37,032 bases of DNA from Candidatus Coproplasma stercoripullorum (GTDB lineage: Bacteria; Bacillota; Clostridia; Christensenellales; Borkfalkiaceae). The DNA is taken from assembly GCA_018712405.1 (NCBI GenBank), contig DVHB01000129.1, forward strand, positions 1-37,032, given 5' to 3'. Shown here piece after piece: positions 7,981-15,037 of the stretch; position 1 is the first letter of the stretch; each line of letters begins with the position of its first letter. The notes under the pieces were generated by a model. That model did no database searches and was not told the origin of the DNA. It saw only the letters and a program-made list of their open reading frames with translations. The translations under genes were made by a program, and so were the position numbers.

Positions 7981-8012
7981 AGCCGCGCCGTAAGGCGCGG
8001 CTTGAAGTTTTT
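7981..8012 (+). terminator. Hairpin with T-tract between the CmpB-like gene and the ABC transporter
   Basis: 9-bp stem AGCCGCGCC/GGCGCGGCT with loop GTAA (7981-8002), followed 7 nt later by five T (8008-8012). It is 107 nt after the stop codon. Smaller 5-bp hairpins flank it. It may be the terminator of the gltX unit, or a leader hairpin of the ABC transporter mRNA, because TATAAT boxes occur both upstream (7911 and 7935) and nowhere clearly downstream. Confidence 0.5.
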
Positions 8013-8100
8013 CCGCAGTACGATTGTGCGGCAAAAGCCGGCCCAAAACAGTTTCATGCATTTTGATCAGTCAAAGTTTTTTATTTTAAGGAATTAATAT

Positions 8101-10899
8101 ATGCTTCAACTGTGCAACATCAAAAAGGATTATAAGGTAGGCGATTCAACAGTTGCCGCACTCAAGGGCATAAGCCTGTCTTTCCGCCGCAATGAATTTG
8201 TGTCCGTTCTCGGCGCCTCGGGCTGCGGCAAAACTACGCTGCTCAATATAATAGGAGGCCTCGACCAATACACTTCTGGCGACCTCATCATCGAGGGTAT
8301 TTCTACCAAAAATTACAGCGACGGCGACTGGGATACCTACCGCAACCACCGTATAGGATTCGTGTTTCAGACCTACAACCTGATTCCCCATCAAACGATT
8401 CTGGGAAATGTAGAACTTGCTCTGACTCTCTCGGGAGTAAGTCCCAAAGAGCGCAAAGAGCGTGCGGCGGAGGCTCTCCGCAGGGTGGGGCTCGGCAACG
8501 AATTGAATAAGCGCCCCAACCAGCTTTCGGGCGGACAAATGCAGCGCGTCGCCATTGCCCGCGCCCTTGTGAACAATCCTGAGATATTGCTCGCCGACGA
8601 GCCGACGGGCGCGCTCGATACCAACACGTCCGTTCAGATAATGGATCTCATCAAAGAGATAGCAGGCGAGCGGCTGGTTATAATGGTCACGCACAATCCC
8701 GAGCTCGCTTATAAATATTCTTCGCGCATAGTCGAACTCAAAGACGGTCTTGTCGTGTCCGACAGCAATCCGTATTCCTCCGAAGAGGAAGAGGCGGAAG
8801 TCAAGGAGCACAGAGCGCAGCTTGCGGCAGAGAGCGCCGATGAGAGTGGAAGCGGCGAAAATACGCGCGACCTCTCTCCCCGAGAGCAAAAAAAGGCGCA
8901 AAAGGCAGCCGCCCGCGCCGCCGCGTATAAAACAAGGCATTCCAGCATGTCGTATTTCACGGCGTTTGTCTTAAGCGGCAAGAATCTGCTCACTAAAAAG
9001 GCGCGCACGCTTATAACCGCCATTGCGGGCAGCATAGGCATAATATCTGTCTGCCTTGTGCTCGCGCTCTCGTCCGGCTTCAACAACTACATAGGTCAGA
9101 CGGAGGAGGATATGCTCTCATACTACCCCGTCACCGTCAGCGAAACCTCGCTCGACCTCAATTCTGCGATGGCCAGCTTTATGAGCGGCTCCACAAGCAA
9201 CATTGAGATCGACAAAATAGAGGATAAAGTTTATGTGAATTCCTTCCTGTCGCAGCTTGCGCAGGGCATGACTACCACAAATGATCTGACCGACGGTAAT
9301 GTCGCCAATATAAACGGGCAGGATATGACCTATCTCGAGTATCTCGACGCCATGCCCGAAGAACTGTATAACGCCATAATGTATTCATACGGCGTATCAA
9401 TCTCGGCAAATCTTTTCACCGACGTGGAGATAGGTTCCGAATCTACTTCAGAGGACGTAAGCGCTGCCGGCACGCCGATGCATATGTCGCTCGAGAGCCT
9501 GCGCGAATACTACACCTATCTTCTGACGTACCGCGCCGAAGAGTTCTCCAACCTCACACAGTTCGTGCGCTACTTCACCGACGTCGTGAGCGTCATGCCG
9601 GACAGCGACATGAACGAGGAGGGTTTCAGTTGGGAAACCAGCTACGTTAATTCTCAGTACGACCTTATAGCGGGTGACTTTCCCGAAAGTTCCGACGAGG
9701 TTGTGCTCGTCGTCGGCGAAGACAACGACATAATCGACCTGACTTTGGTCCAGCTCGGCTTCATGACGGAGGAGGAGTTTCTCGACCTGTTCATATCCTC
9801 CGAGGACGGCGTGGATGAGGACGAAGAGCCTGCAAGCATCCCATTCGACGAGATAGTCGGCAAAGAATATACGCTGTATTACAATGACGCTGTATTCACG
9901 CCGTCCGACAGTGCTCTCACCGGCTATTCCTATATCTATCAGGGATTCAGACAGGCAACAGATGACGAGCAGCCTGTATCTTCGGAAGACGGCAGAACGC
10001 TTAAAATAAGCGGCATACTCCGGTTGAAAGACGGCCTCACTTACGGCTGCCTGGAGAGCGGCTTATGTCTCACGGAGAGCCTTATCCGCGAATACATTGC
10101 CGAAAATATGCAGTCGCAGATAGTAAACACTCTGAACTCTGCCGAAAATTCCACGGTAATCAATACTCTTGTGGGCGAAATAACTTTCGAGGGCATATTC
10201 GACGGCAACATGCGCCCTACAGCGCGCTATAATTCTACGTCAACGACCATGACGGAACTTGTCCGTCTGCTCGGCGGCAACGATCAGCCTTCGGGACTGT
10301 CCATCTATGCCGTAGATTTCGAGACCAAGCAACAGCTGCTCGACTATCTCGACGCATGGAACGAGGCGGTGGGCGAAGCGCGTGCGGCCTACTTTGAGGC
10401 CAACGGCACATACGACGGCTACGACGGTCCCACCGAGATAAATTATTCAGATACTGTCGGCACCCTGATGGGTATGGTCAACACCATTTTGAACGCCATA
10501 ACTTACGTGCTCGTCGCATTCACGGCCATATCTCTCGTAGTATCAACGGTCATGATAGGCGTAATAACTTACGTTTCCGTCGTCGAACGCACCAAAGAGA
10601 TAGGTATTCTCCGCTCGATCGGCGCGCGCAAGCGCGATATACGCCATGTATTCAATGCCGAAACATTTATCGTCGGCCTGTGCGCGGGACTCATCGGCGT
10701 TATCGTGGCATATCTGCTGCAACTTTTGATAAACGTGATATTGACGCCGCTCACCGGAATTTCAGGCCTTGCGGCGCTGCCGATATGGCAGGCTGTGATA
10801 ATGATATGCGTAAGCGTCGTCTTAACGCTCATTTCGGGCCTCATTCCCGCATCGGCCGCGGCCAAGAAGGATCCCGTAATTGCGCTCCGCACAGAGTGA
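8101..10899 (+). CDS. MacB-like ABC transporter, fused ATPase and FtsX-type permease
   Basis: A 932-residue protein joining an ATP-binding domain to a mechanotransmission-type permease. In the ATPase (about 1-225) Walker A is GASGCGKT (38-45), the Q-loop is Gln90, the signature LSGGQ is 142-146, Walker B is ILLADE (162-167) and the H-loop is His198. A charged linker leads to a first TM helix (about 302-325), then about 450 residues of extracytoplasmic domain, then three TM helices near the C-terminus with the FtsX/MacB motif [19 protein letters not shown]. This order (ABC, TM1, large outer domain, TM2-4) is that of MacB, whose relatives export peptides, lipoproteins or toxins, or move substrates using outer-domain motions. 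No MacA or two-component partner is adjacent. AAGGA precedes the ATG by 8 nt. Substrate unknown. Confidence 0.9.
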   Translation: MLQLCNIKKDYKVGDSTVAALKGISLSFRRNEFVSVLGASGCGKTTLLNIIGGLDQYTSGDLIIEGISTKNYSDGDWDTYRNHRIGFVFQTYNLIPHQTILGNVELALTLSGVSPKERKERAAEALRRVGLGNELNKRPNQLSGGQMQRVAIARALVNNPEILLADEPTGALDTNTSVQIMDLIKEIAGERLVIMVTHNPELAYKYSSRIVELKDGLVVSDSNPYSSEEEEAEVKEHRAQLAAESADESGSGENTRDLSPREQKKAQKAAARAAAYKTRHSSMSYFTAFVLSGKNLLTKKARTLITAIAGSIGIISVCLVLALSSGFNNYIGQTEEDMLSYYPVTVSETSLDLNSAMASFMSGSTSNIEIDKIEDKVYVNSFLSQLAQGMTTTNDLTDGNVANINGQDMTYLEYLDAMPEELYNAIMYSYGVSISANLFTDVEIGSESTSEDVSAAGTPMHMSLESLREYYTYLLTYRAEEFSNLTQFVRYFTDVVSVMPDSDMNEEGFSWETSYVNSQYDLIAGDFPESSDEVVLVVGEDNDIIDLTLVQLGFMTEEEFLDLFISSEDGVDEDEEPASIPFDEIVGKEYTLYYNDAVFTPSDSALTGYSYIYQGFRQATDDEQPVSSEDGRTLKISGILRLKDGLTYGCLESGLCLTESLIREYIAENMQSQIVNTLNSAENSTVINTLVGEITFEGIFDGNMRPTARYNSTSTTMTELVRLLGGNDQPSGLSIYAVDFETKQQLLDYLDAWNEAVGEARAAYFEANGTYDGYDGPTEINYSDTVGTLMGMVNTILNAITYVLVAFTAISLVVSTVMIGVITYVSVVERTKEIGILRSIGARKRDIRHVFNAETFIVGLCAGLIGVIVAYLLQLLINVILTPLTGISGLAALPIWQAVIMICVSVVLTLISGLIPASAAAKKDPVIALRTE

Positions 10900-10923
10900 T
10901 ATCTTCTGTCTGTTCAGTTTTAA

Positions 10924-10966
10924 AGCGCCGCGCCCGCAGCTTTGTTTGCGGACGCGGCGCTCTTGT
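10924..10966 (+). terminator. Probable terminator after the ABC transporter
   Basis: 9-bp stem AGCGCCGCG/CGCGGCGCT (10924-10932 with 10953-10961), extended after one mismatch by CCGCA/TGCGG, followed by the weak T-rich CTTGTGTT. It is 24 nt after the stop codon. Confidence 0.7.
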
Positions 10967-11010
10967 GTTATATATCGCGCACAAATTTGCGCGCGCGGCT
11001 GCCTTTTGAT

Positions 11011-11040
11011 TTGCCTTTTACGCAGATTGTGCGGTATAAT
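11011..11040 (+). promoter_or_regulatory. Promoter of apbE, predicted near-leaderless
   Basis: TTGCCT (11011-11016) and a perfect TATAAT (11035-11040) with an 18-bp spacer. The ATG is at 11052, so the predicted leader is only about 5 nt. There is no Shine-Dalgarno. Confidence 0.7.
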
Positions 11041-11051
11041 ACTTTATACTT

Positions 11052-12248
11052 ATGCTTAAAAAATTTCTTGCAATTTCCGCCGCGGCGATTGCGGCGTGCG
11101 CAGCTCTCAGCGGCTGCGGTACCAATGCTTATGCGCGCTACAGGCGCACTTTCGCATCCTTCGGCGCCATGGCGACAGTATATCTCGACGGAGAGTTTTC
11201 CTCCGACGAACAAAGGCAGGACGCCATAGATACCGCCGAGGAGATCGGCGCCATTCTCACTTCGTTTGAAAATACTTTCAGCACCACGATAGAAGATTCC
11301 GACGTATGCTTATTCAACGCCGCCGCTCCCGGCTCTACGGTCGGTATAAGCGAGGATATGTATAATGTGCTCTCGCTTGCCCTCGAAATGTATGATGAAA
11401 CGGGCGGATACTACAACGCGGGCGTGTACTACAGCGTGGATCTGTACAATTTTGCCGCCCGCCCCGAGGGTGTCACCATGCCGTACGACAGGGAGGAGAA
11501 CAGCGATCTCCCCGACGAGCGCTATGTTGCCGCCTTTTGCGAGCTTTCAAAGAGCTTTTCAAAGATTGAGCTCTATGCTGAGGGAGGCAACTATTACGCC
11601 GTAAAGCCCGAAGATACGGTGGAAGTGGACGGCGTCATCTATTCGCTCGCCATAGATCTATCGGGTATTGCCAAGGGCTACACGGTAGACATCGTGGATA
11701 AGTATATAGAGGACGCGGGCTATCCGAACAGCAGTTTTTCATACGGAATGTCGAGCATAGCGGTAAACAGCACTCTCGCGACCGACAGCGGCGAGTGGTA
11801 CCTCACCTTCCGCGACCCGCGCGGCACTGTCGATGATTATTACATGGCAATAGACGTCAAAGACGCGTGTATCTCCACAAGCGGCGATTATGAAAACTAT
11901 TACGAGGTCGGAGACCGCAGGTATTGTCATATAATCGACCCCGACACCGGCTCGCCGATAACCACGGGAATAGTCACCTCCAGCTGCATAGGCGGCACGG
12001 CCGCTGAGGACGACGCCCGCACTACCGCCGTAATGGCCATGGGGCTTGACGACGCGATAGAGTATATAAATTCGCAGACGGTAAAGGAGCAGGGGCTCAG
12101 GATCACCTTTGTATATCAGAACTCGGCAGGCGAATATCTCCTCGTGACCAACATTCCCGAGGGGGAGTACGAGCTTCTGAACAGCGTCTATATCCCCGCC
12201 AGCCGCATTGACGAAAACGGCAACGTGGTGTTTACGGGAACAAGGTGA
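11052..12248 (+). CDS. apbE: FAD:protein FMN transferase (ApbE), lipoprotein
   Basis: A 398-residue ApbE-family enzyme. It hydrolyses FAD and attaches FMN through a phosphoester bond to a Thr in the (S/T)GAT motif of targets such as RnfG and RnfD. It begins with a lipoprotein signal peptide (KKFLAISAAAIAACAALSGC) with lipobox LSGC, so Cys22 should be lipidated and the enzyme should act outside the cytoplasmic membrane. The family motifs DLSGIAKGYTVD (about 200-211) and HIIDPDTGSPI (about 294-304), plus the preceding FRDPRG segment, are intact. It converges on the Rnf operon, whose RnfG has six predicted FMN acceptor sites. It is probably co-transcribed with the NusG-II gene 36 nt downstream. 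The start is fixed by the signal peptide and promoter. Confidence 0.93.
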   Translation: MLKKFLAISAAAIAACAALSGCGTNAYARYRRTFASFGAMATVYLDGEFSSDEQRQDAIDTAEEIGAILTSFENTFSTTIEDSDVCLFNAAAPGSTVGISEDMYNVLSLALEMYDETGGYYNAGVYYSVDLYNFAARPEGVTMPYDREENSDLPDERYVAAFCELSKSFSKIELYAEGGNYYAVKPEDTVEVDGVIYSLAIDLSGIAKGYTVDIVDKYIEDAGYPNSSFSYGMSSIAVNSTLATDSGEWYLTFRDPRGTVDDYYMAIDVKDACISTSGDYENYYEVGDRRYCHIIDPDTGSPITTGIVTSSCIGGTAAEDDARTTAVMAMGLDDAIEYINSQTVKEQGLRITFVYQNSAGEYLLVTNIPEGEYELLNSVYIPASRIDENGNVVFTGTR

Positions 12249-12284
12249 TCGGCCCGCATCAGAAGGCGCAACGGGGCAAAAAAT

Positions 12285-12779
12285 ATGTCACTCAAAAAGG
12301 TCCGTCAGGTCAAAAAAGACAGATTTTTTAAAATCTGGGATATCCTCATATACGGCTTGATCGCCGCAGTCGTCGCCGCGCTGTTTATAGCCGCTGCGTT
12401 TACCGCGGACAACAGTGCGCTGCAGTCGGTGGAGGTGCGCTACAACAACGCGCTAGCATTCTTCTACGACTTCTCTGCCGACGAATACGAGATCTCTCTG
12501 CCGCAGAACATAGCAGTGGAGGAGAATGAAGACGGCCTTACGGTCACTTTCTGTACAGACGGAGGTTCTCTCACAGAGCCGCGCGACTATAACATAATCT
12601 TTATCGATAAATCAGCGCGCACCGTCAGCGTGACCGAAAGCGACTGCTCAGCTCGCCGCGACTGCGTACACACCCGCGCCATAACAAATTCTTCGGGCGT
12701 TATAGTGTGCACTCCCCACCGTCTGGAGATATCTCCCCCCGGCTTCTCTGATATCGACGGTACTCTCCCCGCGGGGTGA
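12285..12779 (+). CDS. NusG domain II-containing membrane protein
   Basis: A 164-residue protein with one TM helix (about residues 19-41, DILIYGLIAAVVAALFIAAA) and an outer domain that matches the NusG domain II family: VTESDCSARRDCVHTRAI followed by GVIVCTPHRLEI. The paired cysteines SDC...DC and the IVC-P-H-L motif are conserved in this family. It is not the transcription factor NusG. Genes of this family regularly accompany apbE, the Gx transporter and rnf genes in Clostridia, which suggests a role in assembly or flavin handling of Rnf, but its biochemical role is not established. The upstream GGGG is a weak ribosome binding site. It follows apbE by 36 nt and is followed by the shared terminator. 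Confidence 0.82.
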   Translation: MSLKKVRQVKKDRFFKIWDILIYGLIAAVVAALFIAAAFTADNSALQSVEVRYNNALAFFYDFSADEYEISLPQNIAVEENEDGLTVTFCTDGGSLTEPRDYNIIFIDKSARTVSVTESDCSARRDCVHTRAITNSSGVIVCTPHRLEISPPGFSDIDGTLPAG

Positions 12780-12865
12780 TCGCTTCAGACTGCATGCGAT
12801 GCTCTGTCTGCGCCGGCGCGATAAAAGTCATTAGCGCCTTCGGCGCGCTGTCATCTGAATAAAAT

Positions 12866-12908
12866 AAGGCCCTGCCTGCGGCAAAAACGCCGCAGGCAGG
12901 GCCTTTTA
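12866..12908. terminator. Bidirectional terminator between apbE/NusG-II and the rnf operon
   Basis: A perfect 17-bp stem (12866-12882 with 12889-12905, loop AAAAAC) with T residues on the plus-strand 3' side (12904-12907) and the A-rich AAAATAA on the other side, which reads as a T-tract on the minus strand. It lies between two convergent operons and can serve both. Confidence 0.9.
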
Positions 12909-12939
12909 AATTTGCGTCAAATATAAGTTTACGTTCGGA

Positions 12940-13770
12940 TCATCTTACAAGAATTATCTTCCTCGGGCATTTTGAAACGCAGGTGAGGCAGCCCGTGCAC
13001 TTTGAATAGTCGAATACGGGCAGATTGTCAACCATGGTTATCGCGCCGTGCGGGCAGCTCTTCGCGCAGATGCCGCAGCCTATGCAGCCCACCTTGCACT
13101 GTGCACGCACCTCTTTGCCAGGGCAGTGGGAGGAGCATGCCACATATACGGGCGCGCTCGCCGGAATGCGCTCTATTATGTGTTTGGGACAGGCGTTTAT
13201 GCACGCTCCGCACGATATGCACCTCTCGGGTATGACCTTTGCAAGCCTTCCTTCAACCTTTATCGCTTTTTCAGGGCAGACCGCCGCGCAGTCGCCGCAG
13301 CCCAGGCAGGCCGATTTGCAAAGTTTGTTGCCGCCGTAGAGCGTGCTGCACGCTTTGCAGGTGGGGTTTCCTTTATATTCGAATGCGTCGGGCGCATTTT
13401 CCGCGCCGCCGTTGCAATGCACTATCGCAACGGTGGGTTCTTCGTCTTTTATCTCAATGCCCAAAAGTTTTGCGATCTCTGCCTTTTTTTCGGGCGAGGT
13501 CACGTGGCAGTCGGCCAGGTCGCCCTTTCCGCAGGCGAGTTTCTGCGCAAAACCGCTGCAGCCCGAACAGCCGCAGCCGCCGCAGTTTGCGCCCGCCAGA
13601 TTTTCAAGAATGGCCGTAACCTTTTCGTCTACGTTCACTTTAAATACTTTGCCGATTACCAGAATGGCTATAACGAGTACGAGCGCAATCCCCGCAAGTA
13701 TTCCCGCCACAATGCCTACTGTTTTCCAGGTTTCGGCGTTTACTTCGCCTAAGCTCACAAGTAAATTCAT
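12940..13770 (-). CDS. rnfB: Rnf complex subunit RnfB, ferredoxin-accepting iron-sulfur protein
   Basis: A 276-residue polyferredoxin that takes electrons from reduced ferredoxin on the cytoplasmic face and passes them into the Rnf complex. An N-terminal TM helix (about 17-42) is followed by the RnfB-specific Fe-S domain LAGANCGGCGCSGC (58-71). Next come four CxxCxxCxxxCP clusters: CLGCGDCAAVCP (155-166), CISCGACINACP (184-195), CIGCGICAKSCP (229-240) and CTGCLTCVSKCP (258-269). Extra cysteines lie in between (CKAC at 138-141 and ACSSHC at 211-216). AAGGAGG overlaps the rnfA stop codon and is well spaced to the ATG. It is the last gene of the operon and ends 32 nt before the shared terminator. 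Confidence 0.95.
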   Translation of the reverse strand: MNLLVSLGEVNAETWKTVGIVAGILAGIALVLVIAILVIGKVFKVNVDEKVTAILENLAGANCGGCGCSGCSGFAQKLACGKGDLADCHVTSPEKKAEIAKLLGIEIKDEEPTVAIVHCNGGAENAPDAFEYKGNPTCKACSTLYGGNKLCKSACLGCGDCAAVCPEKAIKVEGRLAKVIPERCISCGACINACPKHIIERIPASAPVYVACSSHCPGKEVRAQCKVGCIGCGICAKSCPHGAITMVDNLPVFDYSKCTGCLTCVSKCPRKIILVR

Positions 13771-13780
13771 ATCGCCCTCC

Positions 13781-14386
13781 TTAAACCTGAATGTAACTGA
13801 ATACGGTGAACGCCATGCAGATTATGCTGGCCGTTATCATGGCTATGGGGAAACCCTTTAAAGCTTTCGGCATTTCACCGTAGTTGCCTATCCTTTCGCG
13901 AAGTCCGCTCATAATTATCATTACGAGCGTGAAGCCAAGTCCGGCAAACACCGCATATAAAACCGCCCAGCCTGTGTTCATTGTCGCCGTGCCGATTATC
14001 GAACTCATGTCGCCTATGACCAGCTCGCACACGCCGAGAACGGCGCAGTTTGTGGTTATAAGCGGCAGGTATATGCCCATCGCGTTGTAGAGGGGAGGAG
14101 AGAGTTTCTGTATTACCTTTTCGATCATCTGCACGAGCGCGGCGATGATGAAGATAAAGAATATTATTTCCAGAAAGTCTATGCCTAGCGGCACCATAAC
14201 ATATTCATACAGAGGATATGTCACCGCCGTTGCAATCGCCATGACTATGGTCACGGCAATGCCCATGCCCACGGCCGAGTTTGTCTTTTTCGAAACGCCC
14301 AAAAAGGGGCAGATGCCGTATGTGCGCACGGTAATAAAGTTATTTGTGAGCACGGCGGCAAGAACTATCGCTATAAACGTTCCCAT
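13781..14386 (-). CDS. rnfA: Rnf complex subunit RnfA
   Basis: A 201-residue membrane protein with six TM helices, homologous to NqrE. With RnfE it forms the central membrane core holding a [2Fe-2S] cluster that passes electrons across the membrane. The cluster-ligand cysteines are visible in YGICPFLGVS (23-32) and TTNCAVLGV (about 110-118), in the two symmetry-related half-helices. The RnfA tail KGFPIAMITASIICMAF is typical. The ATG follows the rnfE stop codon directly (TAA-ATG), with CAGGAGG inside the end of rnfE as its ribosome binding site. Confidence 0.95.
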   Translation of the reverse strand: MGTFIAIVLAAVLTNNFITVRTYGICPFLGVSKKTNSAVGMGIAVTIVMAIATAVTYPLYEYVMVPLGIDFLEIIFFIFIIAALVQMIEKVIQKLSPPLYNAMGIYLPLITTNCAVLGVCELVIGDMSSIIGTATMNTGWAVLYAVFAGLGFTLVMIIMSGLRERIGNYGEMPKALKGFPIAMITASIICMAFTVFSYIQV

Positions 14387-15037
14387 TTATGCCACCTCCT
14401 GTACGAGCGATTCATGTGTAAGCGGTCTGTACTTTTTCTCTCTGCGAATGCGTTCCACCGTATCCATTATATAAACGAATATCGCGATGCAAGTGCCGTA
14501 AACAAGGAATGCGCCGGCAGGCGTGGAGAAAGCGCCTATAGAAAAATTCATTATCTGCAGACCGAATACCGAACCGGCTCCCAGGAACTCGCATATTATG
14601 CCCATTATGGTGAGGGCAGCCGTAAAGCCGAGGCCCGTCGCCACGCCGTCGAGCGCCGATTCGATTACCGTGTGCTTGCTTGCAAACGCCTCTGCCCTGC
14701 CGAGAATTATGCAGTTAACTACGATGAGCGCCAAAAATCCGCCCAGGCTGTCGTACAGGTCGGGTACGAATTTTTCAAGCACCATTCTCGCAAGCGTTAC
14801 AAGCGTCGCGATTATAACGATGTATGCGGGGATCCTGACTTCGTTGGGTATAACCTTTCTCAGCGCCGAGATAAGCATGTTGCTCAGCGTGAGTATCACC
14901 ACAACGGTGAGTCCCATGCCCGCCGCGCTGGAGGCGGATGAAATAAGTCCGAGAGTGGGGCAGGTGCCCAGCACCAGCATAAAGGTGGGGTTCTGGAAGA
15001 TGAGTCCGTCTAAGCTTATCTTTGCATATTTGTTCAT
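14387..15037 (-). CDS. rnfE: Rnf complex subunit RnfE
   Basis: A 216-residue, six-helix membrane protein homologous to NqrD and the pseudo-symmetric partner of RnfA. The cysteines expected to bind the shared [2Fe-2S] cluster are in LGTCPTLGL (about 23-31) and VNCIILGRAEAFA (about 109-121). FQNPTFMLVLGTCP is the classic RnfE N-terminus. The start codon overlaps the rnfG stop by 4 nt (ATGA), with GGAGGTG just upstream, indicating translational coupling. Confidence 0.95.
   Translation of the reverse strand: MNKYAKISLDGLIFQNPTFMLVLGTCPTLGLISSASSAAGMGLTVVVILTLSNMLISALRKVIPNEVRIPAYIVIIATLVTLARMVLEKFVPDLYDSLGGFLALIVVNCIILGRAEAFASKHTVIESALDGVATGLGFTAALTIMGIICEFLGAGSVFGLQIMNFSIGAFSTPAGAFLVYGTCIAIFVYIMDTVERIRREKKYRPLTHESLVQEVA

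Noticed and set aside
7921-8100. Riboswitch in the leader of the ABC transporter
   Set aside because: Three short hairpins are present, but none matches a riboswitch core that I know; recorded only as a hairpin/terminator.
12285-12779. Transcription antiterminator NusG
   Set aside because: Only the domain II-like fold is present, behind a TM helix; the NGN and KOW arrangement of true NusG is absent.
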